Of a stretch of DNA of 64,000 nucleotides, positions 9,227 through 17,685 are shown one piece after another; the stretch's first letter is position 1, and every line of letters begins with the position of its first letter. This DNA comes from an uncultured Hungatella sp. (lineage in GTDB: Bacteria > Bacillota > Clostridia > Lachnospirales > Lachnospiraceae): the NCBI GenBank assembly GCA_949879795.1, contig CATLBR010000008.1, positions 1 through 64,000 of the forward strand. The letters are read 5' to 3'. The notes beneath the pieces are model-generated. The model did no database searches, was not told where the DNA came from, and was given only the letters and a program-made list of their open reading frames with translations. The position numbers and the translations under genes were made by a program.

Positions 9227-9988
9227 ATGGGAAATGCTGGAAGGCCGGCCGCTGCCCATCTGGAGTTTTCCCAGGAGATCGGAGATCCGGTTTCTCTGGC
9301 AGACCAGGTGGCAAGGAAGATCACTACACTGATTAAAGAACAGGATTTAAAAGTAGGACAGCGGCTTCCCAATGAATTTGAGATCGCTTCCCAGTTAAAG
9401 GTGGGACGGGGCACTGTCCGGGAGGCGGTAAAGCAGCTTGTGGCCCGCAATGTGCTGGAGATCCAGAGAGGCAAGGGAACTTTTGTAAAACAGATGCCGG
9501 GGATGGTGGAGGATCCTCTGGGCCTGGCCTTTATGAGGGATAAGGCGGCCCTGGCCCGTGACCTCCTTCAAGTTCGCCTGCAGATCGAGCCCTGGTGCGC
9601 CGGCCTGGCAGCCCGCAACGCCTCCGAAGAGCAGATCAACAGGTTGTGGGAACAGTGGGAAACCTTAGACAGTGCGGCCGGAGAAGGGATCGCGGAGGAT
9701 GAGGAGAAAACAGCCAGGTACATAGAGGAGGATATGAAGTTCCACACCCTGATCGGAGAGATCTCCGGCAATGTGGTGGTCCCCAGGCTCATCCCGGTGA
9801 TCTGCAGCGGCGTGGAGCTGCACACCAGGATCAGCAGAGGACGGCGAGATGCCAACGCCATCGCCATGGACACTCACCTGGAGGTTGTAAAACGCATCTC
9901 TTCCCGTCAGCATGAGCAGGCGGAGAAAGCCATGTACAATCATCTCATCCAGAATCTGGAGAGCATTGAAAAATATCTGAACCAGTGA
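9227..9988 (+). CDS. FadR-type GntR transcriptional regulator
   Basis: A 253-residue repressor-type protein. Residues 20-85 form the GntR winged helix (RLPNEFEIASQLKVGRGTVREAVKQL, then the wing RGKGTFV). The rest is an all-helical FCD ligand domain with the metal-type residues D and H in EDMKFH, H in DTHLEVV and H in MYNHLI. Such proteins bind small carboxylates and leave the operator when the ligand is present. The ATG follows TGAGGAG. It is clearly paralogous to the regulator at 16921 (shared LPNEFE, DPLGLAF, RL..EP, SGNVVV). It lies convergent to the amidohydrolase gene and about 2 kb from the importer promoter, so it probably controls the same locus. This is inference. Confidence 0.9.
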   Translation: MGNAGRPAAAHLEFSQEIGDPVSLADQVARKITTLIKEQDLKVGQRLPNEFEIASQLKVGRGTVREAVKQLVARNVLEIQRGKGTFVKQMPGMVEDPLGLAFMRDKAALARDLLQVRLQIEPWCAGLAARNASEEQINRLWEQWETLDSAAGEGIAEDEEKTARYIEEDMKFHTLIGEISGNVVVPRLIPVICSGVELHTRISRGRRDANAIAMDTHLEVVKRISSRQHEQAEKAMYNHLIQNLESIEKYLNQ

Positions 9989-10004
9989 CAATTTGATAAT
10001 CGTC

Positions 10005-10056
10005 ATAAAAAAGAAAACAGCCGGCCCCGGTGACAGGAGATGTCGCCAGGGTCGGC
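10005..10056 (-). terminator. Terminator of the amidohydrolase gene
   Basis: A long imperfect stem (10020-10034 with 10042-10056, 12 of 15 positions Watson-Crick and the rest mostly G-U) is followed on the minus strand by CTGTTTTCTTTTTT. It lies just past the stop of the minus-strand amidohydrolase and directly after the convergent regulator gene. Confidence 0.75.
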
Positions 10057-10106
10057 ACGCCGTTAAACGCCGGGGAAACGTTTCGCGGGAAAATCACCGC
10101 GGATGG

Positions 10107-11753
10107 TCATTCGTTCTCATCCAGAGAGTAAACCGTCTCCCCGCCGATAACGGTCTGGAGTACCTGGATTTTCAGAAGGTCGTGGTCCGCCACTTCCATC
10201 AAATCCTGGTCCAGGACCACAAAGTCCGCCAGTTTTCCCACTTCCAGGCTTCCCTTGTCCTGTTCCGTGAACTGGGCGTAAGCGCCCCAAATGGTGTAGC
10301 CTTTCAGAGCCTGTTCCCTGGTCATGGCGTTTTCCGGGAAAAATCCTCCCTCTGGCTTCAGAGAAGAGTTGGAGCGGGTCACCGCGGAGTGTATGCCGTC
10401 CAGAGGCCAGGGCTGGGCCACAGGGGCGTCAGAGCCGCAGGAGATTCTGCCCAGGGTCTTGAGGACCAGTCCGCCGGCGTACGCTCCGGCAGCTCTTCTT
10501 GGTCCCAGGCGGCGAAGAGCCATGGAGGCGCTGTTGGGAGCGTGGGTGGGCTGCATGCTGGCCCAGACTCCAAGGGCCTTGGCCCGCTCCACCGAATCTC
10601 CGGTAACGGTCTGAAAATGCTCGATGTGGAACCGGTGGTCCGGCGTCGGAACTTCTTCCAGCACCTTCTTGTAGACTCTAAGCACCTGGTCAATGGCAGC
10701 GTCGCCGATGGCGTGGGTGATCACTTGCATGTGGCGCTCTGCCGCCTCCTTCACTTCTTTATAAAATTGCTCATCGGTGTACATCTTTGTGCCGAAATGC
10801 CCCGGCCGGTCCGTGTATTCTTCCATGAGAGCCGCGCTCTGGGCACCCACAGACCCGTCTGCCAGAAATTTTACGGCCCTGACCGTAAAATGGTCCTGGT
10901 ACAGTCCGATCTCAGGACATTTCAAAAAATATTCATGAGCCAGGGGGTCCGCGTTCTCCCCCACAGCCTGGCGGAGAGCGCCGTGGAAGCGGAGCTTGTA
11001 AACCCCTTTTTCGTACAATTCTTTCAGATCACATACATTTTCCCAATCCGTTGACATATCGTTGATGCTTGTGACCCCGTAGGCCAGAAGCTGCTTTTGA
11101 GCCGCGAGAAGGGCCTTGATCCTCTGGTCCTTGTCAGGAGCGGGAATGTGGCGCTTGATGATGTCCGCGGCCTTGTTGGCCACACAGCCCTGGAGAGAGC
11201 CGTCCCTCTGGCGGAAGAATTCGCCTCCCTTGGGGTTTGGGGTGGCGTTTGTGATACCGCAGGCGGCAAAGGCCTGGGTGTTGACCCAGATCATGTGGCC
11301 GTCCATGCGGGGCAGCATCACCGGGTTGAGAGGCGCTGCCTCATCAAGCTCCTGGCAGGTGGGATAAGAAGGGTCCTCCCAGACCTCGTTGTTCCATCCC
11401 ATGCCTCCTATGAGCCACTGCCCCGGAGCCAGGTCCTTCACAGCAGTCTCCACGGCTTTTAAGATTTCCTGGCGGGACAGGTCCCGAATATGTAATTGAA
11501 GCAGGGATTCCCCATAAGACTGAAGGTGGGCATGTCCCTCGATAAAACCGGGAACCACAGCGCGGCCTCTCAAATCCGTGACCACGGTTCGGGGACCGAT
11601 GAGATGTCTGACGGCCGCGTCATCCCCCACGAATATAAGCCGCCCTTTGGCGCAGGCCAGAGCCGAGGCCACAGGCATGGAGTCATTTTCCGTGTAAATA
11701 TGGCCTCCCAGCCAGACGTGGTCCCCGTAAATCGTGTTTGCTTTTGTGTCCAT
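10107..11753 (-). CDS. YtcJ-type metal-dependent amidohydrolase
   Basis: A 548-residue member of the amidohydrolase superfamily, YtcJ/NfdA-like group. VVPGFIEGHAHLQSYG carries the first metal-binding HxH. ITHAIGDAAID and FHIEHFQ carry the later histidines, and SCGSDAPV supplies the catalytic aspartate. KLADFVVLDQDLM near the end is the usual C-terminal beta-sandwich strand. Members hydrolyse N-acyl or formamide bonds; the substrate here is not evident. There is no signal peptide, so it is cytosolic. ATG 11753 is preferred because GGAGG stands 7 bases before it; an in-frame GTG at 11759 overlaps that site. It is transcribed divergently from the ABC importer with facing operator-like palindromes, so it probably processes the imported compound. 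Confidence 0.88.
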   Translation of the reverse strand: MDTKANTIYGDHVWLGGHIYTENDSMPVASALACAKGRLIFVGDDAAVRHLIGPRTVVTDLRGRAVVPGFIEGHAHLQSYGESLLQLHIRDLSRQEILKAVETAVKDLAPGQWLIGGMGWNNEVWEDPSYPTCQELDEAAPLNPVMLPRMDGHMIWVNTQAFAACGITNATPNPKGGEFFRQRDGSLQGCVANKAADIIKRHIPAPDKDQRIKALLAAQKQLLAYGVTSINDMSTDWENVCDLKELYEKGVYKLRFHGALRQAVGENADPLAHEYFLKCPEIGLYQDHFTVRAVKFLADGSVGAQSAALMEEYTDRPGHFGTKMYTDEQFYKEVKEAAERHMQVITHAIGDAAIDQVLRVYKKVLEEVPTPDHRFHIEHFQTVTGDSVERAKALGVWASMQPTHAPNSASMALRRLGPRRAAGAYAGGLVLKTLGRISCGSDAPVAQPWPLDGIHSAVTRSNSSLKPEGGFFPENAMTREQALKGYTIWGAYAQFTEQDKGSLEVGKLADFVVLDQDLMEVADHDLLKIQVLQTVIGGETVYSLDENE

Positions 11754-11783
11754 AAACACCCCTCCATAAAAGTTGATAGATTC

Positions 11784-11812
11784 ACTATAGCACAGTTGTC
11801 AGGGAAACTCAA
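11784..11812 (-). promoter_or_regulatory. Promoter of the amidohydrolase gene
   Basis: On the minus strand TTGAGT (11807-11812), a 17-base spacer and TATAGT (11784-11789) form a good vegetative promoter about 30 bases before the ATG at 11753. Confidence 0.75.
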
Positions 11813-11818
11813 TAAGAA

Positions 11819-11832
11819 ATACGACGTCGTAT
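11819..11832. promoter_or_regulatory. Perfect 14-bp palindrome, putative regulator operator
   Basis: ATACGACGTCGTAT is a perfect palindrome, 6 bases upstream of the amidohydrolase -35 box. It runs into ATGTCATA, which is shared with the second site at 11997-12008. It is a likely binding site for one of the two FadR-type regulators of the locus. Confidence 0.6.
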
Positions 11833-11944
11833 GTCATAAAATTTCCAAAGTCCAGAAAATTTAAGATAAACAGTTATTATGCACAATGGAAAAAGTCAAA
11901 ATTAGAAATAAGCAAAAAAAACGTACAATTAATTGAAAAAACTG

Positions 11945-11973
11945 TTGACAAACCCGTGCAGAATTGCTATAGT
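11945..11973 (+). promoter_or_regulatory. Promoter of the ABC importer operon
   Basis: A perfect -35 TTGACA (11945-11950), a 17-base spacer and TATAGT (11968-11973). It lies about 90 bases before the lipoprotein start, leaving an untranslated leader that contains the palindrome at 11997. Confidence 0.85.
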
Positions 11974-11996
11974 CTAATTACAATAAACATAAGACG

Positions 11997-12008
11997 TATG
12001 ATGTCATA
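11997..12008. promoter_or_regulatory. Operator-like inverted repeat downstream of the importer promoter
   Basis: TATGA-TG-TCATA begins about 24 bases after the -10 box, in the position of a repressor site that blocks early transcription. The half TGTCATA also occurs next to the palindrome at 11819-11832, on the amidohydrolase side. Confidence 0.6.
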
Positions 12009-12063
12009 TCTTACTAGCCGGCAAAAGAGACATCAGATCATCAAAGATCAAAGAGGGAGAATA

Positions 12064-13362
12064 ATGATGAAAAAAACACTTAAGAAGTTATTGGCACCGC
12101 TGACAGCGGCGGCAGTGATGGGGATGGCGCTCAGTGGATGTTCTGGTTCGGACGGGGGAAATTCTTCTGGCGGAAGCGGCGGGGGGACTACCGCGGCTCA
12201 GGCAGGGGCGACAGAGGCCCCGGCTAATACAGGCAGTGGAAGCGGTGAGACGTCAGGTGAAAAACCTGTGGTGAAGGTAGGCGTTATGTGTCCTATGTCA
12301 GGGCAGTCCGCGAGATTTGGGGAACTTTATCAAGCCTCCATCACAGCGGCTATGAAAGCCGTTAATGAAGATGGTCTCCTGAAAGACTACACCCTGGAAT
12401 TCGAGTATGTGGACGACAAGGGAGCTACAGACGGAGCACCCACAGCGGCGGCCTACGTGCTGGACCAGTACGGCGCTCATGTTTCCATCGGGCATATGTT
12501 GACCACCATGATCTTGGTGTCCGGCCCTATGTTTGAGGAGGCTCAGGTTCCTCTCCTGGGAATTGTGTCCGGACCGGCATCAGTGGCTCAGGGATTTCAG
12601 TATCTCTGTATCGAGACAGGAACCGACCTGATTCAGGCGGAGACTCTTCTTCAGTATTTGGTGGAGGAAAAAGGATATAAAAAGATCGGCTTGATCCATA
12701 TCAACACGGAAGGAGGAACCTCTGCGGCAGATCATATCGAGAAAGTCTTAAAAGAAAAGTACGGCGAAGAGCTGGTGACAAGAGATGCTATGACAAGCGA
12801 CGATACCGATTTTACGGCCCAGGTGCTGAAGATGAAAGACGGCGGAGCCGAGACCGTGATTTTCTGGGGGTTGAACCAGTCTCAGGGCAATGTTTGCATG
12901 AAGAATATCGAGCAGAACTGGGGCAAGGTTCCGGAGGAGATTTTGTTTGCCGGCGGCACCAGCATGGCTCAGAACCAGATGACAGAGACCTGGGACTCTA
13001 AAGATGTAGAAGGTGTAGTATTCCCTGTTGGATATATCCCCGATGAGAGCAACCCGGCTATCGTGAGATTTATTGAGGATTTCAAGGAGGCGGATACCTT
13101 GAATCAGGACCCGGCGGATGTTCCTGCCCGTGTGTATGATTCCGTGTTCCACCTGGTGGCCGCTCTTAACAACCTGGGGCCCTATGATGTGGATGCCGAG
13201 GATTTCAGCGCCAAGCTCAATGAGCAGCTGAGAAAGACCTCCTTCGACGGAGTTCAGGGACATTTTGACTACAGCGCCTTTGACGACGGTGAGGGCCTTG
13301 GCCAGATGAACATCGGAGAGTGGGGACCAGACTATTCTCAGAGGAAGGTATTCCCAAAATAA
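12064..13362 (+). CDS. ABC importer substrate-binding lipoprotein, branched-chain amino acid type
   Basis: A 432-residue extracytoplasmic receptor. The N-terminus is a lipoprotein signal (KKTLKKLL, hydrophobic stretch, lipobox LSGC), followed by a Gly/Ser/Thr/Ala-rich tether to about residue 65. The mature part begins VVKVGVMCPMSGQSARFGE, typical of the LivJ/Leu-Ile-Val periplasmic-binding family (type I fold). Members bind amino acids, amides, urea or aromatic acids; the ligand is unknown. GAGGGAGA precedes two adjacent ATG codons (12064 and 12067), and either could be used. It is the first gene of a seven-gene unit with two permeases, two ATPases, a regulator and a dehydratase. Confidence 0.93.
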   Translation: MMKKTLKKLLAPLTAAAVMGMALSGCSGSDGGNSSGGSGGGTTAAQAGATEAPANTGSGSGETSGEKPVVKVGVMCPMSGQSARFGELYQASITAAMKAVNEDGLLKDYTLEFEYVDDKGATDGAPTAAAYVLDQYGAHVSIGHMLTTMILVSGPMFEEAQVPLLGIVSGPASVAQGFQYLCIETGTDLIQAETLLQYLVEEKGYKKIGLIHINTEGGTSAADHIEKVLKEKYGEELVTRDAMTSDDTDFTAQVLKMKDGGAETVIFWGLNQSQGNVCMKNIEQNWGKVPEEILFAGGTSMAQNQMTETWDSKDVEGVVFPVGYIPDESNPAIVRFIEDFKEADTLNQDPADVPARVYDSVFHLVAALNNLGPYDVDAEDFSAKLNEQLRKTSFDGVQGHFDYSAFDDGEGLGQMNIGEWGPDYSQRKVFPK

Positions 13363-13417
13363 GGCTCCCGCGGGACAAACGCGAAATTTATACAATAACA
13401 AAATAGATAACAGCAGG

Positions 13418-13465
13418 AGGGGCTGCCCCGCCTTCGGTCGTGGGATCGTTGACGCGGCAGCCCCT
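13418..13465 (+). promoter_or_regulatory. Intercistronic hairpin after the binding-protein gene
   Basis: AGGGGCTGCC (13418-13427) pairs perfectly with GGCAGCCCCT (13456-13465) in the 173-base gap before the first permease. There is no T run after it, so it is more likely an mRNA-stabilising or attenuating structure than a full terminator. Such an element would raise binding-protein levels above the permeases. This role is inference. Confidence 0.55.
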
Positions 13466-13535
13466 GTCGCGAAGTGTCCGGCAAACCAGGCGAGGGCCAG
13501 GTTTTGGCGGATCATAGGAAGGGAGAACAAAGGAT

Positions 13536-14423
13536 ATGACCATGTTCGTGCAGGCTTTGATCGGCGGGATTTCCCAAGGGGCCATCTACGCGCTGATCGC
13601 GCTGGGATACAGCGTTATTTACAGCACCCTGAAAATGGGGCATTTCGCTCAGGGTGATTTCTATATGCTGGGGGCGTTTATCGGGCTGTCTCTGTCCACA
13701 CAGCTGGGGCTCCCGGCGGTGATTGTGTTTACAGGGGCAGGGCTTTTGACTTCCCTGGTGATGCTGGGGCTGGAGCGGGTGGCTTACCGCCCCATGTACA
13801 ACCGCCCCATGAACGCTCTGCTCATCGCCACTCTGGGTATGCAGTACGTGGTGCAGCAGATCGCCAAGATCATCTGGGGTTCCGATGTAAAAAGATTTCC
13901 ATCCATGTTTGACAATCAGGCTATCCATGTTCCGTTTATGGGAGACTCCATCGCCATCACCCCCCAGAATCTGTGGGTTATCGGGATCTGCGCGGCGCTC
14001 ATGATGGCCCTGGTGCTCTTTATGAAGAAGACCAAAACCGGAATCGCCATGAGCGCGGTGAGTATGAACCGGAAGGCGGCTTCCCTCATGGGGGTGAAGA
14101 TCACCACCATTATCACCGCCACCTACACCATCGCCGCCTGCCTGGCAGCCGTGGCAGGTGTGCTCATGGGCCCGGTGTACTCCGTAAGTTTTTCTATGGG
14201 AGGCTCCATGGGGACCAAGGCCATGACGGCGGCAGTGATGGGAGGCTTTGGAAGCATCCCCGGCGCCATGTTGGGAGGAGTGCTTTTGGGGATCGCGGAA
14301 ACCCTCTGCTCCCTGTACATATCCACGGCCTACAAAGACGTGTTTACCTTTATCATCCTGCTGATCGTGCTGTTCTGGAAACCCCAGGGAATTCTGGGAC
14401 AGGCCAAGATCACGAAAGTTTAG
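13536..14423 (+). CDS. ABC importer permease, LivH type
   Basis: A 295-residue inner-membrane permease. It opens MFVQALIGGISQGAIYALIALGYSVIYSTLKMGHFAQGDFYMLGAF, the conserved start of LivH proteins, with the family motif near FAQGD. It then has about eight hydrophobic spans, and the GSIPGAMLGGVLLGIAETL segment matches the ATPase-contact loop of this family. A ribosome-like AAAGGAT lies just before ATG 13536. It forms the translocation pore with the next gene product. The gap to the next gene is 15 bases. Confidence 0.92.
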   Translation: MTMFVQALIGGISQGAIYALIALGYSVIYSTLKMGHFAQGDFYMLGAFIGLSLSTQLGLPAVIVFTGAGLLTSLVMLGLERVAYRPMYNRPMNALLIATLGMQYVVQQIAKIIWGSDVKRFPSMFDNQAIHVPFMGDSIAITPQNLWVIGICAALMMALVLFMKKTKTGIAMSAVSMNRKAASLMGVKITTIITATYTIAACLAAVAGVLMGPVYSVSFSMGGSMGTKAMTAAVMGGFGSIPGAMLGGVLLGIAETLCSLYISTAYKDVFTFIILLIVLFWKPQGILGQAKITKV

Positions 14424-14438
14424 AAAGGAGGCCCGGAT

Positions 14439-15434
14439 ATGCATAAGACAAAGAAATCGACCTGGGTGGTCATCGCCGTGATGATCGCCGTGGCCCTGGC
14501 GGCTCCTGTGGCTGTGGGACCAAAGAACAATTACATGCTGAATATCCTCATATCCTACTGCTACTTTGGGATCTTGGCAGCGAGTTTGAATCTGCTCATC
14601 GGATATACCGGTCAGATGTCCCTGGGACACGCGGCGTTTATGGCCATCGGAGGCTACGCCTACGCCATCCTCAATAAGACCATGGGACTTCATTTCCTAA
14701 TCGCCATAGTGGGAGCCGTGGTCATCTCCTTTATCTGCGGATTGTTTATTGGGCTGGCCTGCTCCAAGCTGTCTACCATCTTCCTGGCCATGACCACCTC
14801 CGGTTTCGCCAAGGCGGTGACGCTGATCATCATCAATGAGAAATGGCTTACAGGAGGAGCCAACGGATTTACGGGGATTCCCAAGCTGACGGTCTTCGGA
14901 CACAAGATGGGAAATTTTGAGCTGTACTACGTGGCCCTTGCCATCACGCTCTTGGTATTTTTATTCTGTTACCGCCTGATCTACTCCAAGACAGGAAGAG
15001 CCATGCAGGCGGTGCGCAACGCCCCCATCGCGGCGGCGGCCATGGGCATCAATGTCAATGGATACAAGTTTCTGGTCTGCGGCATCTCCGCGGCCCTGGC
15101 AGGACTGGCCGGGTGTATCTACGCGGTGAACATGAACTATCTGTCAGCGGATATGTTCAACAAGACCTCCATCACCCTTCTGACCATGACCGTGTGCGGA
15201 GGCATGGGAAGTCTCTTCGGCCCTGTGGTTGGAACCTTGGTAATCGGGACCCTCCCGGAGCTTTTGAGGACATTTTCCGGATACCTGGACGGAGTCTACG
15301 GCGTCATGATCATCCTGGTGATGCTGTTTATGCCTGAGGGGATCTATGGCGGCATCAAGAATCTGGCGGGAAAGGTTATGACCAGGAAAAACGCGGCCAG
15401 CCAGCCGGGGAAGGAGGCACAAGATGGGAAATGA
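14439..15434 (+). CDS. ABC importer permease, LivM type
   Basis: A 331-residue membrane permease, partner of the LivH-type protein. The motif SLNLLIGYTGQMSLGHAAFMAIGGYAYA written in short is the LivM signature (GYTGQMSLGHAAF), and GSLFGPVVGTLVIGTLPELL is the cytoplasmic coupling loop. Nine or ten hydrophobic spans are visible. The C-terminus is a basic tail. GAAAGGAGG stands 7 bases before the ATG. It overlaps the next ATPase gene by 11 bases, which indicates coupled translation. Confidence 0.92.
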   Translation: MHKTKKSTWVVIAVMIAVALAAPVAVGPKNNYMLNILISYCYFGILAASLNLLIGYTGQMSLGHAAFMAIGGYAYAILNKTMGLHFLIAIVGAVVISFICGLFIGLACSKLSTIFLAMTTSGFAKAVTLIIINEKWLTGGANGFTGIPKLTVFGHKMGNFELYYVALAITLLVFLFCYRLIYSKTGRAMQAVRNAPIAAAAMGINVNGYKFLVCGISAALAGLAGCIYAVNMNYLSADMFNKTSITLLTMTVCGGMGSLFGPVVGTLVIGTLPELLRTFSGYLDGVYGVMIILVMLFMPEGIYGGIKNLAGKVMTRKNAASQPGKEAQDGK

Positions 15435-16200
15435 GATTTTGCTGAAAGCGGAGAATGTCACCATGCGGTTCGGCGGCCTAAAGGCCGTAGACCAGGTGGA
15501 CATGGAGATCAAGAAAGGGGAGATCCACGCCCTCATCGGACCCAACGGAGCGGGGAAGACCACATTTTTCAACGTGATCTCCGGAATCTATATGCCCACG
15601 TCAGGTCAGGTGCTTTTTGACGGCCAGGATATCACCAAGCTGAAGCCCCACCAGGTGACACAGAAAGGAATCGCCAGAACCTTCCAGAACATCCAGTTGT
15701 TTGAGTCCATGTCCGCCCTGGAGAACGTGATGATCGGACATCACACCAGAACCGACTCCACGGTCCTGGGAACCATGTTTCACACAAAGAAGATGAAAGA
15801 GGCGGAGTGGAAATGCTACCACAAGGCAGAGGAGATGCTGGAATTTGTAGGTCTGGGAGACGAGAAGGAGACCCTGGCCAGCAGCCTTCCCTACGGAAAG
15901 AAGAGGATTCTGGAGATCGCCAGGGCCCTGGCCAGCGAGCCCAAGATCATTATGCTGGACGAGCCCTGCGCCGGTATGAACGCCTCAGAGAGCAATGACT
16001 TGGCTCAGACTATCTATAAGATCCGGGATTCGGGGATCACCGTGCTTCTGGTGGAGCATGACATGAAATTTGTCATGGGAATATCGGATATGGTCACGGT
16101 CCTGGACCATGGCGGCAAGATCTGCGAGGGCGTGCCGGACAAGGTGAAACATGACCCCCAGGTCATCGAGGCATATCTGGGCAAGGAGGACGAGGAATGA
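15424..16200 (+). CDS. ABC importer ATP-binding protein, LivG type
   Basis: A 258-residue ATPase subunit. Walker A is GPNGAGKTT near residue 40, the Q-loop is in ARTFQNIQLF, the signature region is LPYGKKRILEIARAL (the LivG variant of LSGGQ), Walker B is IIMLDEPCAGMN and the switch histidine is in LLVEHDMKFV. LivG-type proteins pair with a shorter LivF-type ATPase to power uptake. The start lies inside the end of the upstream permease gene, and its stop overlaps the next start by 4 bases (ATGA). Confidence 0.94.
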   Translation: MGNEILLKAENVTMRFGGLKAVDQVDMEIKKGEIHALIGPNGAGKTTFFNVISGIYMPTSGQVLFDGQDITKLKPHQVTQKGIARTFQNIQLFESMSALENVMIGHHTRTDSTVLGTMFHTKKMKEAEWKCYHKAEEMLEFVGLGDEKETLASSLPYGKKRILEIARALASEPKIIMLDEPCAGMNASESNDLAQTIYKIRDSGITVLLVEHDMKFVMGISDMVTVLDHGGKICEGVPDKVKHDPQVIEAYLGKEDEE

Positions 16201-16919
16201 GCGATCTGAAAAGTTATCTTAAAATAGAAGGTCTTCACGCATCCTACGGGAATATACAGGCGTTAAAAGGCATCGACCTGGAAGTGAACCAGGGGGAGAT
16301 CGTGTCCATCGTGGGGGCCAACGGAGCGGGGAAGACCACTCTCCTGACTTGTATCTCAGGCCTGATGGCCTACCGGGGAACCATCACCTATGACGGACAG
16401 CAGCTGGGAGGCAAGGTGTCAGCGGACAAGATCGTGAAAATGGGTATCGTCCAGGTGCCGGAAGGACGACAGATCTTCAGTGAGCTGTCGGTGGTGGAGA
16501 ATTTGAAAATGGGGGCTTATTCCAGGCCCCGGGGAGAAGACCCCCAGCCGGACATGGACCGGGTGTTTGGGCTGTTTCCAAGGCTGGGAGAGCGGATGAA
16601 CCAGAAAGGCGGCAGTCTCTCGGGAGGCGAGCAGCAGATGCTGGCCATGGGCCGGGCCATGATGGCCCACCCCAAGCTGCTTTTGCTGGATGAGCCCTCC
16701 ATGGGCCTGGCCCCCGTGGTGGTGGCGGACATTTTCCAGAACATCAGACGTCTCCACGATGAGGGGATCACCATTGTTCTCATCGAGCAGAACGCCAAGA
16801 TGGCTCTGAAAAATTCGGACAGAGCCTATGTTATCGAGAACGGCCAGATCACCCTGTCAGGACCAGCAAAAGAGCTGGCGGAAAATGAAGAGATCCGAAA
16901 GGCATATTTAGGAGGCTGA
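16197..16919 (+). CDS. ABC importer ATP-binding protein, LivF type
   Basis: A 240-residue ATPase, second nucleotide-binding subunit of the importer. Walker A is GANGAGKTTLL, the family-specific VQVPEGRQIFSELSV follows, the signature is LSGGEQQMLAMGRAMM, and Walker B is LLLLDEPSMGLAP with the switch histidine position replaced in the usual LivF form VLIEQNAKMAL. The start overlaps the previous stop by 4 bases. The next gene, a regulator, begins one base after its stop. Confidence 0.94.
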   Translation: MSDLKSYLKIEGLHASYGNIQALKGIDLEVNQGEIVSIVGANGAGKTTLLTCISGLMAYRGTITYDGQQLGGKVSADKIVKMGIVQVPEGRQIFSELSVVENLKMGAYSRPRGEDPQPDMDRVFGLFPRLGERMNQKGGSLSGGEQQMLAMGRAMMAHPKLLLLDEPSMGLAPVVVADIFQNIRRLHDEGITIVLIEQNAKMALKNSDRAYVIENGQITLSGPAKELAENEEIRKAYLGG

Positions 16920-16920
16920 C

Positions 16921-17685
16921 ATGGCGCCGTTGTTGGGAATTTATACGGGAAGGCCGCTGGCGGAACAGGCAGCAGAGCATATCGTAAAATACATAATGGA
17001 GAAGGAGCTGGGAGACGGGGACAAGCTGCCTAATGAATTTGAGCTGGCTCAGAGCATCGGCGTGGGCAGAAGCACCATCCGGGAAGCCATCAAGATTCTG
17101 GTGTCCAGGAATGTGGTGGAGATCCGCCGTGGGGCGGGAACCTTTGTGGCGGAACAGATGGGGGTGGCCGACGATCCCCTGGGCCTGGCCTTTGTGAAGG
17201 ATAAGACCAGCCTGGCCATGGATCTTTTGAATGTGAGGCTGATGCTGGAGCCGGAGATCGCCCGGATGGCTGCCAGAAACGGGGACAGGGAGTCCGCCAG
17301 AAAGCTGGAACAACAGTGCGACAAGGTGGAGGAGATTATCCGGTCAGGAGAGAACCACATGCAGGAGGACATTGTCTTCCACAAAATGATCGCCGCTTTA
17401 AGCGGCAATGTGGTGGTGGAAAAACTGGTGCCGGTGATCCACTCCTCCATCGCCTTGTTTATCGATGTGACCAACGGAGCTCTGAGGCAGGAGACCATAA
17501 AAACCCACAGAGAGATTGTGGACTGTATCAAGGGAGGAGATGAGGAAGGGGCCAAATGGGCCATGGAGATGCATCTCCTCTACAACCGAATGTCAATTAA
17601 GGAAGCGAAACGCAAGTCAGAGAAAGAGGGGGATGATTATGGAATTGATCAGTCAGAAAGCCCGCGAACTGGCACCGGAACTTGA
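16921..17685 (+). CDS. FadR-type GntR transcriptional regulator (second copy)
   Basis: A 254-residue regulator. The winged helix covers roughly residues 10-75 (KLPNEFELAQSIGVGRSTIREAIKIL and the wing RGAGTFV). The FCD ligand domain has D and H in QEDIVFHKM, H in KTHREIV and H in MEMHLLYN. It resembles the protein at 9227 over its whole length. It is embedded in the importer operon between the last ATPase and the dehydratase, so it is probably an autoregulating sensor of the imported compound or its breakdown product. The likely sites are the palindromes at 11819 and 11997. The ATG directly follows the livF-type stop, with GGAGG just upstream. Confidence 0.91.
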   Translation: MAPLLGIYTGRPLAEQAAEHIVKYIMEKELGDGDKLPNEFELAQSIGVGRSTIREAIKILVSRNVVEIRRGAGTFVAEQMGVADDPLGLAFVKDKTSLAMDLLNVRLMLEPEIARMAARNGDRESARKLEQQCDKVEEIIRSGENHMQEDIVFHKMIAALSGNVVVEKLVPVIHSSIALFIDVTNGALRQETIKTHREIVDCIKGGDEEGAKWAMEMHLLYNRMSIKEAKRKSEKEGDDYGIDQSESPRTGTGT

